A stretch of DNA of 64,000 nucleotides from an uncultured Maribacter sp. (GCA_947498505.1 CANMKG010000001.1:950407-1014406); one strand, 5' to 3'; positions 28,501 to 37,255 are shown, counted from the stretch's first letter. Translations and numbers: made by a program. The notes: a model not told the origin generated them from the letters alone.

Positions 28501-29661
28501 ATTAAAAACAGAAACGTCTCCTCCACTTGTCGTTAGGTAAACTCTATCTTTATCAATTAGGGAAATAGTGGTTACGTTATTTGATTTTAAACCATTCATA
28601 AACCCCATGTTAACATTGTACTTCCGAAACGAATTTTCAACCATGTTAAATTTAAAAAGTCCTTCGTTGAATGTACCATACCAACAATTACCCGTTGTTG
28701 TCTCATAAAAACAGCTACTTTTTACATACCCCGAATTATGTTCAAAATAGGAAACATCATCGCTGATAGAATTTAAAATATCAGCACTATTAATTTGAAT
28801 AAACCCATCATCTATTATGCCCAACCATAAAGTTCCTGAAGAATCTACCATGCTACTATTAAACCTATAGTCAAAGAACAGTTCATTACCAATTGTAAAG
28901 CTGTATTCATTAGGGTTAGTATTATTTTTATCGATTACGACTAATCCATATTCTAAGGTAACCAGTACCTTATCATTAATACTTAAAATTGAATTACATG
29001 AAAATACTTTGTCTCTTAATATTGGGGTGAAAATTTCATCTTTTACATTGAAAACAAAAAGTCCTTTTGATGTAGCATATAAAAAATTAAACTCATCCAA
29101 CATAACCCCTTGAAAAAATTGAATTTCCTCCTCCGCTTCATGTTTCTTAGGTCTATACTTCCCCTTTAAATTATAGTTGTTATCAAAAACTAAAATACCG
29201 GCTTCCTGAGTAGCACACAAAACCAAACCATTTTGTGTTGAAATAATGTTTCTTACCGTTGGTCCATTTAAACCCTCATTAATCAATTTATTTGAATACA
29301 AATTAGCAAACCTATTATTAGATAAATCAAATAGATTAATCCCATCATCTGTTCCTATCCAAATCTTATTATTTTGATCTTCAAATAAAGTTCTTACCCG
29401 ATTACTTATAAGAGGTTTTTCATCAACGCTGTTTTTGTAAATGTTAAACTCGTAACCATTATATACACTTAAACCTTCATAAGTTCCATACCATAAATAG
29501 CCATTTGAAGCTTCTAAAATAGAAGTAATACCATTATGAGATAAACCATCAGAAATAGTTAATTTTAAGCTTGGTTCTAAGGTATTTTTTTGAGCAGAGA
29601 TACTAATACAAAAAAACAAAAGTAAATATCTATATATAAACTTATGCTGTTCTTTTGTCAT
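25537..29661 (-). CDS. Hybrid two-component system regulator (HTCS) of the carbohydrate locus
   Basis: This 1374-residue one-protein signalling system spans the inner membrane. In order: a signal peptide; two seven-bladed Reg_prop propellers (about 30-730) that sense oligosaccharide in the periplasm; a Y_Y_Y domain (about 735-800); a transmembrane helix (about 804-826); a histidine kinase with His862 in NISHEIKTPL; an HATPase with GRGIDSEDLQHIFERFYQ; a receiver with Asp1170 in ISDLLMPELNG; and a C-terminal AraC-type DNA-binding domain ending FKEKYGTTPGKYAA. HTCS proteins bind breakdown products and switch on the adjacent polysaccharide genes, so this one most likely controls the glycosidase operon downstream. 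Confidence 0.95.
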   Translation of the reverse strand: MTKEQHKFIYRYLLLFFCISISAQKNTLEPSLKLTISDGLSHNGITSILEASNGYLWYGTYEGLSVYNGYEFNIYKNSVDEKPLISNRVRTLFEDQNNKIWIGTDDGINLFDLSNNRFANLYSNKLINEGLNGPTVRNIISTQNGLVLCATQEAGILVFDNNYNLKGKYRPKKHEAEEEIQFFQGVMLDEFNFLYATSKGLFVFNVKDEIFTPILRDKVFSCNSILSINDKVLVTLEYGLVVIDKNNTNPNEYSFTIGNELFFDYRFNSSMVDSSGTLWLGIIDDGFIQINSADILNSISDDVSYFEHNSGYVKSSCFYETTTGNCWYGTFNEGLFKFNMVENSFRKYNVNMGFMNGLKSNNVTTISLIDKDRVYLTTSGGDVSVFNTETETFEDVEYNAFNSSGLEFGKVYLDSRKNVWCRISNVGLCRIKSNEENYEIVNNSEPPLFPQIHFHDITEDKDGNIWLVGNQGVFKVVLNDKNEILNVETINDNVFFETKKLGFVRCVYVDPLYDYIWIGTDKDGLFRVNAKDKLHETKIKQYVAEDNNPYSLSSNFVSSIIRLPSKELWIGTEGGGVCKLIESKTNFKFETFSEKQGLSNNVIKSMLYDKDNNLWIATNIGLNKFNTTDYTFRRFTDSDGLPFEDFWYTSKHLKNGYLIFSGLDGFCYFKPEDVFNEETLPKFEVGNFKLFNKLVEVGDSIRGRVLLSNRLAETEEVKLKHNENVFSLELTSLHFSNPKNHYIRYKLLPLNEEWIEIPSDEKTIYFSGLQPGEYVLNTSASNSLNEWTPVKSLKITVSTPFWKTKWAYFLYFLATTLIVFFVVQVIFRIQSLNHKVEIEQMEVDNVKYLNAAKLRFFSNISHEIKTPLTLISGPINLLIKELEKNFGAIDKLKLVQRQSKKILELVDQVHDFQKADFELLKMNYSHFYFNPYIEELIRDFEFMAKTEGKTLTVKHNTENVYVSADKEKLEKVFNNLLNNAFKYTKQGDSVLVEISREDKDLIVSVRDTGRGIDSEDLQHIFERFYQSHKRHESYIGGSGIGLAFSKRLVEMHYGYINAESEVGKGTTLTVRLPIVKKQKGDTETEQGEILLKAEKALEKNTNLIIKEGIGDIKVASDFMNATIFYAEDNLDMRMFVSQSLSKFFNVKTFVNGQECIDAMENEWPDIIISDLLMPELNGLDLCKRVKSDVKTSHIPLILLTACVNSEDRIRGLRDGADAYIKKPFDMEHLVTRVEALLLNRKQLRERYQIGIPLTKENNKNNANDNAFLEKLYNLMAENLDNQDLDINKFARELFLNRTLFYKKVKDLTNHTPFELLKLYRITKGAELLVQEQLSVKEAALRTGFKSRTHFTRLFKEKYGTTPGKYAADSEKKHS

Positions 29662-29696
29662 AGGGTGTTGTGATTTACTTTAGCTACTAAAGTATT

Positions 29697-29746
29697 AAAA
29701 TAAACCCATAGTTATTAGCAATATACTGCCAACTTACTATGGGTTT
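29697..29746 (+). repeat. Dispersed hairpin repeat, right copy
   Basis: This second copy of the element at 10049-10099 is in the same orientation and differs by one base over the first 33. Its arms are AAACCCATAGT (29702-29712) and ACTATGGGTTT (29736-29746). Compared with the left copy one stem pair has changed from G-C to A-T on both sides, so the hairpin is kept. It lies between the PKD lipoprotein stop and the HTCS start, where it could terminate the minus-strand PKD transcript, and marks the right edge of the island. Confidence 0.75.
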
Positions 29747-29767
29747 ATCTTAAATTTTAAATTTATT

Positions 29768-31225
29768 TTACATTCCAGGTGCATCTGGAATTATCTGCGT
29801 TTCATCAACAAAATAAGGTCCATCCCACGATGCTGGTAGCTGACTTACACTGTTATTCAGTTTATTTTTAAATTCTCCTATACTGGTATTGCCTCTTTCC
29901 GTTAACCTAGCTCCACCAAGGATAACTTCTACGTTGTATTCCGAAGCAAAATAATTGTTTTCAACAATAACATCATGTACACCTTGTACCTTGTTACCAT
30001 TTTCTGCACATACCGTCATTGCCCATCCGTTAGGTTGAGGCTCGCCATTACCCATTTTGTTATTAGCTACAACAACCCACCTAGTGGCACTAGATAGACT
30101 ATTTTTTACTAATCTTTCGTTTTCGTTCTCAAGTATACCTTCTGAATGTATTTTAATGTTATGTTTGGTACGAGCGGCCCTGTATAATAAATTATGGGCA
30201 ATAAAAGCTTTTACCAAATAGGCTGTTCTAATATTGTGTTCAACAGGGTCTGACATTTCAACACCTAATATATTTAATCCTCTAGATAGTACCCATGCTC
30301 CAATACCTCTAGATTCATATATAAAGATATTTTCTGGCCATATGAGATCTTCATTTCCTTTATCAACTACCCAATGTTTAACGGAGCTTCCTATGGTTAT
30401 ACCAGTATTAGACCCTCTAATAACATAAACATCTTCAGATGAGTTAGGAATACTAACACTTCCAGCTTTTAAATCTGATATAACTACTTTTTTAGACCAG
30501 TTTAATGGAGCTGTTCCACGATCAACATCTACTTGTTTAACAATAGGATCTGCTCCTGAACCAATTTTTCCTATTTGTATATCTTGATGTTGATATATAT
30601 CTATATCACCAAACGATGAAAAATCTTGTCCCGCCATTAACAAATAGCGTTTTCCAGATTCCCATTGCGGCCAACTTGTTTGATTAGTTAATACCTGCGC
30701 TTCCGAAGGAGCTCCCTCTGTTTCTGTATTTGTACTAATAACCACCGTATTATTCCCTGCATAAACGGTATCTGGATCAGTAACGGTTATTGTGATCGAT
30801 TCATCACTATAATTACCATCCGCATCCTGTGCTCTAACGCTTACAGTATAAACCCCAGCTTTTTCAAACACATGTGCCGCTATTGGACCTCCTATTTGAG
30901 AATTTTTGGATTTACCACTGTGTTCCCAAGTTCCGCTAGTAGCATCATCAAACGTAAAGTGATAACCTAATTCTCTATAAGTATCTATGTCTGAATCTTT
31001 ATGAGAAGTATCTATAGCATTAAACTGTACTGCTAATGGTGCAGGGCCTTCTATCCTACTTGCACTTAATTTTGCAGTAACAATAGCGTTAGGATTATTC
31101 CCATCACCATCCCCACTCCCATCTCCGTCATCAATTGATAGACTGTCCGAACTACAGCTAACAAGAGCCGTAATCATAATAAAAATAATTAATCTTGAAG
31201 TTTTTTTTACTGTTTTGAGTTTCAT
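29768..31225 (-). CDS. PKD-domain lipoprotein with beta-helix region
   Basis: This 485-residue lipoprotein (lipobox ALVSC) has a low-complexity Asp/Gly/Ser linker at residues about 30-44. A PKD domain follows (about 50-150, with VFEKAGVYTVSVRAQDADGNYSDESITI). The rest (about 155-470) is rich in short beta strands and Asn turns, as in right-handed beta-helix carbohydrate-active proteins (IYESRGIGAWVLSRGLNILG, HDVIVENNYFASE). I recognise no catalytic family. The position next to the HTCS suggests binding or cleavage of a polysaccharide at the cell surface, but it lies outside the repeat-bounded island and may be independent. Confidence 0.7.
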   Translation of the reverse strand: MKLKTVKKTSRLIIFIMITALVSCSSDSLSIDDGDGSGDGDGNNPNAIVTAKLSASRIEGPAPLAVQFNAIDTSHKDSDIDTYRELGYHFTFDDATSGTWEHSGKSKNSQIGGPIAAHVFEKAGVYTVSVRAQDADGNYSDESITITVTDPDTVYAGNNTVVISTNTETEGAPSEAQVLTNQTSWPQWESGKRYLLMAGQDFSSFGDIDIYQHQDIQIGKIGSGADPIVKQVDVDRGTAPLNWSKKVVISDLKAGSVSIPNSSEDVYVIRGSNTGITIGSSVKHWVVDKGNEDLIWPENIFIYESRGIGAWVLSRGLNILGVEMSDPVEHNIRTAYLVKAFIAHNLLYRAARTKHNIKIHSEGILENENERLVKNSLSSATRWVVVANNKMGNGEPQPNGWAMTVCAENGNKVQGVHDVIVENNYFASEYNVEVILGGARLTERGNTSIGEFKNKLNNSVSQLPASWDGPYFVDETQIIPDAPGM

Positions 31226-31481
31226 TTTAATTTAAGGTTTAAGTTCATATAACTTTTTTAATTTCTTAAAACCGTTTAGTCAAGACGGCTTTAGATAACA
31301 ATCAAAAATGAGCTGTATTAAAATACAATGCAAAGAAATTTAACGACATTTGTTGCAACAAATTGTTTTGAGATTAATAATTAACAATTAGACAATTTTC
31401 ATTTTTGGTGTGATTATGTAATTTCAACTCAATAGATATCATCCATTTGTAGCTCAGAAGTCTATAAAAAAATCTATATCT

Positions 31482-31489
31482 TATCTTTG
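31482..31489 (+). promoter_or_regulatory. -7 promoter box (TATCTTTG) of the CBS/DUF294 gene
   Basis: TATCTTTG matches TAnnTTTG. The longest open frame of the following gene begins at a TTG inside this box (31487), which cannot be the start of a transcript made here. The next TTG at 31505 gives MKNIISERVADF and a leader of about 10 bases. A -33 element is not obvious. Confidence 0.6.
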
Positions 31490-31504
31490 CACAAAACACA
31501 GCAT

Positions 31505-33421
31505 TTGAAAAATATAATCTCTGAACGAGTAGCCGATTTTTTAAAAAACTTCCCTCCTTTTAACATGATTCCAAAAAAGGAATTACAAAACTTGGCTGAA
31601 CAAGTTACCATAGTTTATCATGAAAAAAACAGCCTTGTTTTCGCCAAAGATGAATCACCACATGCCAATTTTTATATAATTCATAAAGGAGCTGTTGCTT
31701 TAAAAAAAATAGTGGATGACGAAACTATGGATATCTGTGATGAGGGAGATATTTTTGGTCTTCGCCCCCTAATTGCTAACGAAAACTATCAACTAGAAGC
31801 AAGGGCTTATGAGGAAAGTATATTATACGGAATACCAATAGACTTTTTTAAACCATATGCTAGAAACAACCACCGAATAAGTAATTTTTTGCTTGAAAGT
31901 TTTGCGTCTAATACAAGAAATCCGTATTCAAAAGAAAATAAGGGCAAATTGTTAGGTAGCTCATCCATTGAGGATAAAGCAAATCTAGAATTATCGGATT
32001 TACAACCTATAAGGTATTCCAAAAAACTAATTGCCTGCGACCAAGATATGCCAGTTAAAGAGGTTGCCATTTTAATGTCCAAAAATAATGTGGGTTCCAT
32101 ATTAGTGGTAAAAGATGAGCTTCCTATTGGAATAATAACGGATAAAGATTTTAGAAACCACATTGTTTCTGGTGAGTTTCCAATAACTACCCCCGCCTCA
32201 AATGTAATGTCTTCTCCTGTGGTTACGTACTCCAAAAACATGACCATTACTCAAGCTCAAATGGCAATGATGAAAAGTAGTATTAGCCACATTTGTTTAA
32301 CCCAAGATGGTACGGTGAACACAAAAGCGGTTGGCATTTTGTCTAAGCATGATGTAATGGTTTCATTAGGTAACAATCCTGCTGTTCTGGTAAAGGCAAT
32401 AAAACGGGCAAAAAAATACAAACGCATAAAGGCTATTCGAAAAAGTGTAATGCAGCTTCTGCAAGGATATTTGGATAATAATATTCCTATGGGATTAACT
32501 GCAAAAATAATTTCAGAACTTAACGACGCTTGTATCAAAAAAACCATTGAACTTTCTTTACAAAAAATGGAGACTCCGCCTCCTGTAAAATTTGCATGGT
32601 TAGCCATAGGTAGTCAAGGTAGAAGTGAACAATTATTGCATACCGACCAAGATAATGCTATAATCTTTGATGATGTATCAGATGACAAACTACCTACTGT
32701 CACTAATTATTTTTTAAAACTAGCCAAACATGTTACTAAAGGATTAAACACAATTGGTTACGAATATTGTCCAGCAGAAATGATGGCATCTAATCCAAAG
32801 TGGTGTTTAAGCCTTCAGGAATGGAAAAATTTAGTTTCGCATTGGATTATTAATCCTGGTGCAGATGAAGTTTTAATGTCTTCAATATTTTTTGACTATA
32901 CGGTTTCATATGGTGATAAAGCTATTGTAAACGAGCTCACAGAGCATATTTTTTTCAACACAAAAAAGTATCCTATTTTTTATGTGCATCTCGCTCATGG
33001 AGCATTGCAAAATCCCTCGCCTACTGGTTTTTTCAGGCAATTTTTGGTAGAACAAGATGGAGAAAACAAAGATTTTTTTGACATTAAAAGAAGAGCATTA
33101 ATGCCACTTGCAGACGCTGCACGTGTACTTACACTCTATCACTCTATAAAATCTATAAGTAACACTTGGGAACGCTATGAGAAACTAGCAGAACTGGAAC
33201 CACCAAATGCCGAACTTTACCTTTCCTGCTCTTATGCAATGAAGGCGCTACTAAAATTTAGAACCAGACAAGGATTATTACATCATGACTCTGGAAGATA
33301 TATTGCACTAGACCAACTTACCAAGGAAGAAAAAATGAAATTAAAACGGACTTTTAAAACTATTAAAGAAATTCAAGAACTCATTTCAAATAGGTTTAAA
33401 GTTGCTAATCTTTTAGGGTAA
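31505..33421 (+). CDS. Cyclic nucleotide-binding/CBS/DUF294 nucleotidyltransferase-like signalling protein
   Basis: This 638-residue cytoplasmic protein contains an N-terminal cyclic-nucleotide-binding fold (about residues 20-135) and paired CBS domains (about 160-290, with VGSILVVKDELPIGIITDKD). A DUF294 nucleotidyltransferase-like domain with GSQGRSEQLLHTDQDNAII near residue 365 and a helical DUF294 C-terminal domain follow. The GSxxR...DxD pattern is that of GlnD-type nucleotidyltransferases, so the protein may modify a partner in response to nucleotide levels; no partner is shown. The DnaQ-like exonuclease gene starts at its stop codon (TAATG). Confidence 0.9.
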   Translation: MKNIISERVADFLKNFPPFNMIPKKELQNLAEQVTIVYHEKNSLVFAKDESPHANFYIIHKGAVALKKIVDDETMDICDEGDIFGLRPLIANENYQLEARAYEESILYGIPIDFFKPYARNNHRISNFLLESFASNTRNPYSKENKGKLLGSSSIEDKANLELSDLQPIRYSKKLIACDQDMPVKEVAILMSKNNVGSILVVKDELPIGIITDKDFRNHIVSGEFPITTPASNVMSSPVVTYSKNMTITQAQMAMMKSSISHICLTQDGTVNTKAVGILSKHDVMVSLGNNPAVLVKAIKRAKKYKRIKAIRKSVMQLLQGYLDNNIPMGLTAKIISELNDACIKKTIELSLQKMETPPPVKFAWLAIGSQGRSEQLLHTDQDNAIIFDDVSDDKLPTVTNYFLKLAKHVTKGLNTIGYEYCPAEMMASNPKWCLSLQEWKNLVSHWIINPGADEVLMSSIFFDYTVSYGDKAIVNELTEHIFFNTKKYPIFYVHLAHGALQNPSPTGFFRQFLVEQDGENKDFFDIKRRALMPLADAARVLTLYHSIKSISNTWERYEKLAELEPPNAELYLSCSYAMKALLKFRTRQGLLHHDSGRYIALDQLTKEEKMKLKRTFKTIKEIQELISNRFKVANLLG

Positions 33422-34089
33422 TGTGGTGGGCCAAAAAAAAACAAGAGTACCCAAATTTTTGGAATACTTATACCGAGTTATTTACAAAAAAACAAGAGCT
33501 CAATTTAAATTTAAGTGAAACCACTTTTACCGTTTTGGATACCGAAACTACTGGGTTTAATTTTAGCGATGATAGAATTTTATCTATTGGTGCTCTAAAA
33601 CTTGTTAAAAATGCAATTGCAATTGACCGTGTTTTTGATGTTTATGTAGAACAGGATATCTATAAAAAAGAAAGCATTAAAATTCATGGTATTCTTAAAC
33701 ATACCAAACGAAAACTTATTTCAGAACAAGAAGCCCTCATTAAGTTTTTAGCTTACGTTGAAGATAACATAATTGTTGCGCATCATGCAAAGTTTGATAT
33801 TACGATGATTAATAGAGCATTACGTCGCAATAATTTACCAGAATTAAAAAACAAAGTTTTAGACACTTCAACGCTTTACAAAAAAACTTTGTTACGATCT
33901 AATCTTTTAAAACAGAAAGATGCTTATTCTCTAGATGAACTTGCAGAAAAATATAATATCTCAATGAAAGACAGACATACTGCTTTAGGAGATGCATACA
34001 TTACCGCTGTGGCGTTTTTAAAAATACTTACCAAGCTTAAAGAAAAAAAAGCAATTTCGCTAAAATGGTTGTTAAAGCAGGCTACTTAG
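33421..34089 (+). CDS. DnaQ-like 3'-5' exonuclease
   Basis: This 222-residue DEDDh exonuclease resembles the epsilon subunit of DNA polymerase III. Exo I is VLDTETTGF near residue 38, Exo II is [16 protein letters not shown] near residue 120, and Exo III is the His in [13 protein letters not shown] near residue 185. The start overlaps the stop of the CBS/DUF294 gene by one base, so translation is coupled. I recall this pair being conserved in marine proteobacteria and flavobacteria. Its 3' end overlaps purC tail-to-tail by 8 bases. Whether it proofreads or processes RNA or nucleotides is not known. Confidence 0.88.
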   Translation: MWWAKKKQEYPNFWNTYTELFTKKQELNLNLSETTFTVLDTETTGFNFSDDRILSIGALKLVKNAIAIDRVFDVYVEQDIYKKESIKIHGILKHTKRKLISEQEALIKFLAYVEDNIIVAHHAKFDITMINRALRRNNLPELKNKVLDTSTLYKKTLLRSNLLKQKDAYSLDELAEKYNISMKDRHTALGDAYITAVAFLKILTKLKEKKAISLKWLLKQAT

Positions 34090-35032
34090 ACAAATATGCC
34101 AAAACGTTTTTTTCAACGCGCTGTTGAATATTAGAAACATCTGCTTTTACAAAAGTTTCCCCTGTTATATTCTCATAAAGTTCAATATAACGTTCAGAGA
34201 CCGATGTAATATATTCATCCGACATTTCTGGAACGGTTTGCCCTTCTAAGCCTTGAAAATTGTTGCCAATTAACCATTGACGAACAAACTCCTTTGAAAG
34301 TTGTTTTTGTGCTTCACCCATTGCTTGACGCTTCTCATAACCCTCAGCATAAAAATATCTAGAAGAATCTGGTGTGTGAATTTCATCAATTAATACAATA
34401 TCTCCATCCTTGGTTTTTCCGAACTCATATTTAGTATCAACTAAAATCAATCCTCTTTTAGCGGCTATTTCTGTTCCTCTTTGAAACAATGCTTTGGTAT
34501 ATTTCTCTAAAACAATATAATCTGCCTCAGAGACAATGCCTTTTTTCAAAATATCTTCTCTAGAAATATCTTCATCGTGATCTCCCATATCCGCCTTTGT
34601 AGCTGGTGTAATTATAGGTTCTGGGAATTTATCATTTTCTTGCATTCCTTCTGACATGGGAACACCACATAAAACTCTCTTCCCAGCTTTATACTCACGA
34701 GCTGCATGGCCAGACATGTATCCACGTATCACCATTTCTACCTTAAAAGGCTCACACATTTTACCAACAGCCACATTTGGATCTGGAGTGGCAGTTAACC
34801 AATTGGGAACTATATCTGCCGTTTCCTCCATCATTTTTGTAGCAATCTGATTTAAGATTTGTCCTTTAAAAGGTATTCCTTTAGGCATTACAACATCAAA
34901 AGCAGATAACCTATCCGTAGCTACCATTACTAAAACATCATCATTTAAGGTATAAACTTCTCTAACCTTTCCTTTATATACATTTTTTTGACCTGGAAAA
35001 TTAAAGTCAGTATTGGTAATCGTATTACTCAT
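34082..35032 (-). CDS. purC: Phosphoribosylaminoimidazole-succinocarboxamide synthase
   Basis: SAICAR synthase joins CAIR and aspartate using ATP in de novo purine synthesis. The 316-residue protein shows [27 protein letters not shown] with SAFD near the start, [13 protein letters not shown], and [12 protein letters not shown], the family signatures. The longer form beginning at a TTG three codons upstream is possible, but I chose the ATG at 35030-35032. The start lies 9 bases from the phoH stop, so the genes are an operon. Confidence 0.97.
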   Translation of the reverse strand: MSNTITNTDFNFPGQKNVYKGKVREVYTLNDDVLVMVATDRLSAFDVVMPKGIPFKGQILNQIATKMMEETADIVPNWLTATPDPNVAVGKMCEPFKVEMVIRGYMSGHAAREYKAGKRVLCGVPMSEGMQENDKFPEPIITPATKADMGDHDEDISREDILKKGIVSEADYIVLEKYTKALFQRGTEIAAKRGLILVDTKYEFGKTKDGDIVLIDEIHTPDSSRYFYAEGYEKRQAMGEAQKQLSKEFVRQWLIGNNFQGLEGQTVPEMSDEYITSVSERYIELYENITGETFVKADVSNIQQRVEKNVLAYLSK

Positions 35033-35041
35033 TTTTTGCAA

Positions 35042-35995
35042 TTAATTTTGATGTTCTATACTTCGGTAAGCGTCAATCACCTTTTTAACAAGTTTGTGTC
35101 TAATTACATCCTTGTCATCAAGATAAATAACCTCAATTCCTTCTACATTATTTAAAATTAGCAACGCCTCTTTTAATCCTGAAATAACTCTTCGTGGTAA
35201 ATCTATTTGCCCTGGGTCACCTGTTACCAAAAACTTTGCGCTTTTACCCATACGGGTTAAAAACATTTTCATTTGAGCATGGGTTGTATTTTGAGCTTCG
35301 TCTAGTATCACAAAAGCTTTATCTAACGTACGCCCACGCATAAAAGCCATTGGGGCAATTTGTATAGTTCCATTCTCTATATAATGGGTAAGTTTTTCAG
35401 CAGGTATCATATCTCGTAACGCATCATACAATGGCTGCATATACGGATCTAATTTTTCTTTTAAATCTCCGGGTAAAAAGCCTAAATTTTCTCCAGCTTC
35501 AACAGCAGGTCTGGTAAGTATTATGCGTTTTACCTGCTTTTCTTTTAATGCCTTTACTGCCAAAGCAACACTGGTATATGTCTTTCCAGTTCCAGCGGGT
35601 CCAATCGCAAAAACCATATCACTTTTTCGAACCGCTTCTACTATTTTTCTTTGATTAGCTGTTTGCGCTTTTATGAGCTTTCCACTAACACCATGCACTA
35701 AAACTTGTCCGCTTTTTTCCGAAGAAGTATAGTCTGCTTCGCTGTCACTAGTTAATACACGCTCAATAGAATTTTCGTCAATTTTGTTGTACTTCACAAA
35801 ATGTGCGGTGAGCATGTCAAAACGCTTTTCAAACTCTTCTAAAAGTTCTTCATCACCAAAAACTTTAATCTTATTTCCGCGGGCTACAATTTTTAGTTTT
35901 GGAAAATACTTTTTTAATAAATCAATATTTTCGTTTTGTTGCCCAAAAAACTCTCTTGGGCTAATCTCCGTAAGTTCTAAGATAAGTTCGTTCAA
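35042..35995 (-). CDS. phoH: PhoH family ATPase
   Basis: This 317-residue P-loop ATPase has an N-terminal KH-like or domain-swapped region (about 1-100). The PhoH domain carries Walker A GPAGTGKT near residue 134, Walker B VILDEAQNTTHAQMK, and the GDPGQIDLP motif, as in helicase superfamily 1 relatives. PhoH proteins are linked to RNA metabolism and phosphate stress, and in several bacteria work near the YbeY endonuclease. Its promoter appears at 36070-36104 and purC follows directly. Confidence 0.95.
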   Translation of the reverse strand: MNELILELTEISPREFFGQQNENIDLLKKYFPKLKIVARGNKIKVFGDEELLEEFEKRFDMLTAHFVKYNKIDENSIERVLTSDSEADYTSSEKSGQVLVHGVSGKLIKAQTANQRKIVEAVRKSDMVFAIGPAGTGKTYTSVALAVKALKEKQVKRIILTRPAVEAGENLGFLPGDLKEKLDPYMQPLYDALRDMIPAEKLTHYIENGTIQIAPMAFMRGRTLDKAFVILDEAQNTTHAQMKMFLTRMGKSAKFLVTGDPGQIDLPRRVISGLKEALLILNNVEGIEVIYLDDKDVIRHKLVKKVIDAYRSIEHQN

Positions 35996-36056
35996 AGAAT
36001 AGACATGTTTATAATTATAGCAGGGAATTAATACGTTCCCTTGGCTTTTTTTTGTT

Positions 36057-36104
36057 TAATTTTGTTTAACAAATTTAAGTAAATTTTCACTTTTATTAAC
36101 CAAA
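36057..36104. promoter_or_regulatory. Divergent promoter pair for phoH-purC and the SAM adenosyltransferase gene
   Basis: On the minus strand TAAATTTG at 36070-36077 with TTTG at 36101-36104 (23-base spacing) fits a Bacteroidota promoter for phoH. On the plus strand TAATTTTG at 36057-36064 fits a -7 box for the gene starting at 36124, with only a poorly placed TTG upstream. The two -7 boxes are 5 bases apart, so only one direction may fire at a time. Confidence 0.5.
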
Positions 36105-36123
36105 AACATATCAACATTGCTGC

Positions 36124-36957
36124 ATGGCAATAATTACACTAACCACTGATTTTGGATTAAAAGACCACTTTGTAGGTGCCTTAAAAGGTGCCATATTTAG
36201 TGAAATTGCAGATGTTAATATTGTGGACATATCGCACGGTATTAGTCCGTTTAATATTCCAGAATGCGCCTATATTCTGGAAAACTCCTATAAAAATTTC
36301 CCAAAGGGTACCATTCATTTAGTTGGTGTTGATGCAGAACCTACTGTAGAAAATCAACATATAGCCGTGTTAGTTGATGGTCATTATTTTATTAGTGCTA
36401 ACAACGGGGTTATTGGGTTAATAACTTCAGAAAAGAAGCCCGAAAAAATTGTTCAAATAAATCTCCCTAATAATCATGAAAATGGTGCTTTTCCAGAAAT
36501 GGATGTTTTTGTAAAAGTGGCTTGTCACTTAGCACGAGGAGGTACTTTAGAGGTTATTGGACAACCTTTTAATGCTTTAAAAGAACTGCGTGAGTTTTCT
36601 CCTCAATTTGCAGACAATGGCAACAAAATAATTGGAAGTATTATTTATATTGATAATTATGGAAACGTAATTACCAATATTCTTAAGCAACAATTTGAAG
36701 GTTACCGCAACGGACGCGAATTTGAACTTATAGCTCGTAGTCACAAAATACATCAAATTCATGAACGCTATAGCGATATAGTAAACTTTGATGTCGAAAA
36801 AAATAAAAGAAAAGGTGCTGGAGATTTATTAGCACTATTCAATTCCTCCGATTACATAGAATTAGCTATTTATAAAAGTAACCTAAATACTGGCGGTGGA
36901 GCATCAACATTATTAGGTTTGGAATACCGAGATACTATTACCATAAATTTTAAATAA
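36124..36957 (+). CDS. SAM hydroxide adenosyltransferase (DUF62)
   Basis: This 277-residue enzyme of the DUF62/fluorinase-like family splits S-adenosylmethionine with water or hydroxide into adenosine and methionine. It starts MAIITLTTDFGLKDHFVGALKGAI, the conserved nucleotide-binding N-terminus, and then shows ANNGVIGLI and DNYGNVITNI of the C-terminal beta barrel. Most bacterial family members are hydrolases rather than halogenases, so I infer the hydrolase activity. It leads a run of closely spaced genes that includes a monooxygenase-fold protein and gldF-gldG. Confidence 0.9.
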   Translation: MAIITLTTDFGLKDHFVGALKGAIFSEIADVNIVDISHGISPFNIPECAYILENSYKNFPKGTIHLVGVDAEPTVENQHIAVLVDGHYFISANNGVIGLITSEKKPEKIVQINLPNNHENGAFPEMDVFVKVACHLARGGTLEVIGQPFNALKELREFSPQFADNGNKIIGSIIYIDNYGNVITNILKQQFEGYRNGREFELIARSHKIHQIHERYSDIVNFDVEKNKRKGAGDLLALFNSSDYIELAIYKSNLNTGGGASTLLGLEYRDTITINFK

Positions 36958-36958
36958 G

Positions 36959-37255
36959 ATGATTGTACGGATTGTGAAGTTGACATTTAAAAAAGAAAAC
37001 GTTTCTAATTTTGAGCAAATTTTTGAGGAAACTAAGGAAGGTATTAGAGCCTTTAATGGATGTAATCATTTAGAACTGTTTCAAGATATTCATAACAAAA
37101 ACACTTTTTTCACATATAGTTATTGGGATAAAGAAGATAGCTTAAATCTATATCGAAATTCTGATTTTTTTAAAGCAGTTTGGGCAAAAACTAAAGTTTT
37201 ATTCGATGCAAAACCTGAAGCCTGGAGTGTTCACAAAAGACACATTTTAAACTAA
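36959..37255 (+). CDS. Antibiotic biosynthesis monooxygenase-fold protein
   Basis: This 98-residue ferredoxin-like protein belongs to the ABM family: MIVRIVKLTFKKENVSNFEQIFEE, then YSYWDKEDSLNLYRNSDFF. Members include cofactor-free quinone monooxygenases and heme-degrading enzymes, but many are of unknown function. It starts 1 base after the previous stop and 5 bases before gldF, so it belongs to that transcription unit. In flavobacteria this gene is often seen beside gldF; a direct role in gliding is not known. Confidence 0.85.
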   Translation: MIVRIVKLTFKKENVSNFEQIFEETKEGIRAFNGCNHLELFQDIHNKNTFFTYSYWDKEDSLNLYRNSDFFKAVWAKTKVLFDAKPEAWSVHKRHILN

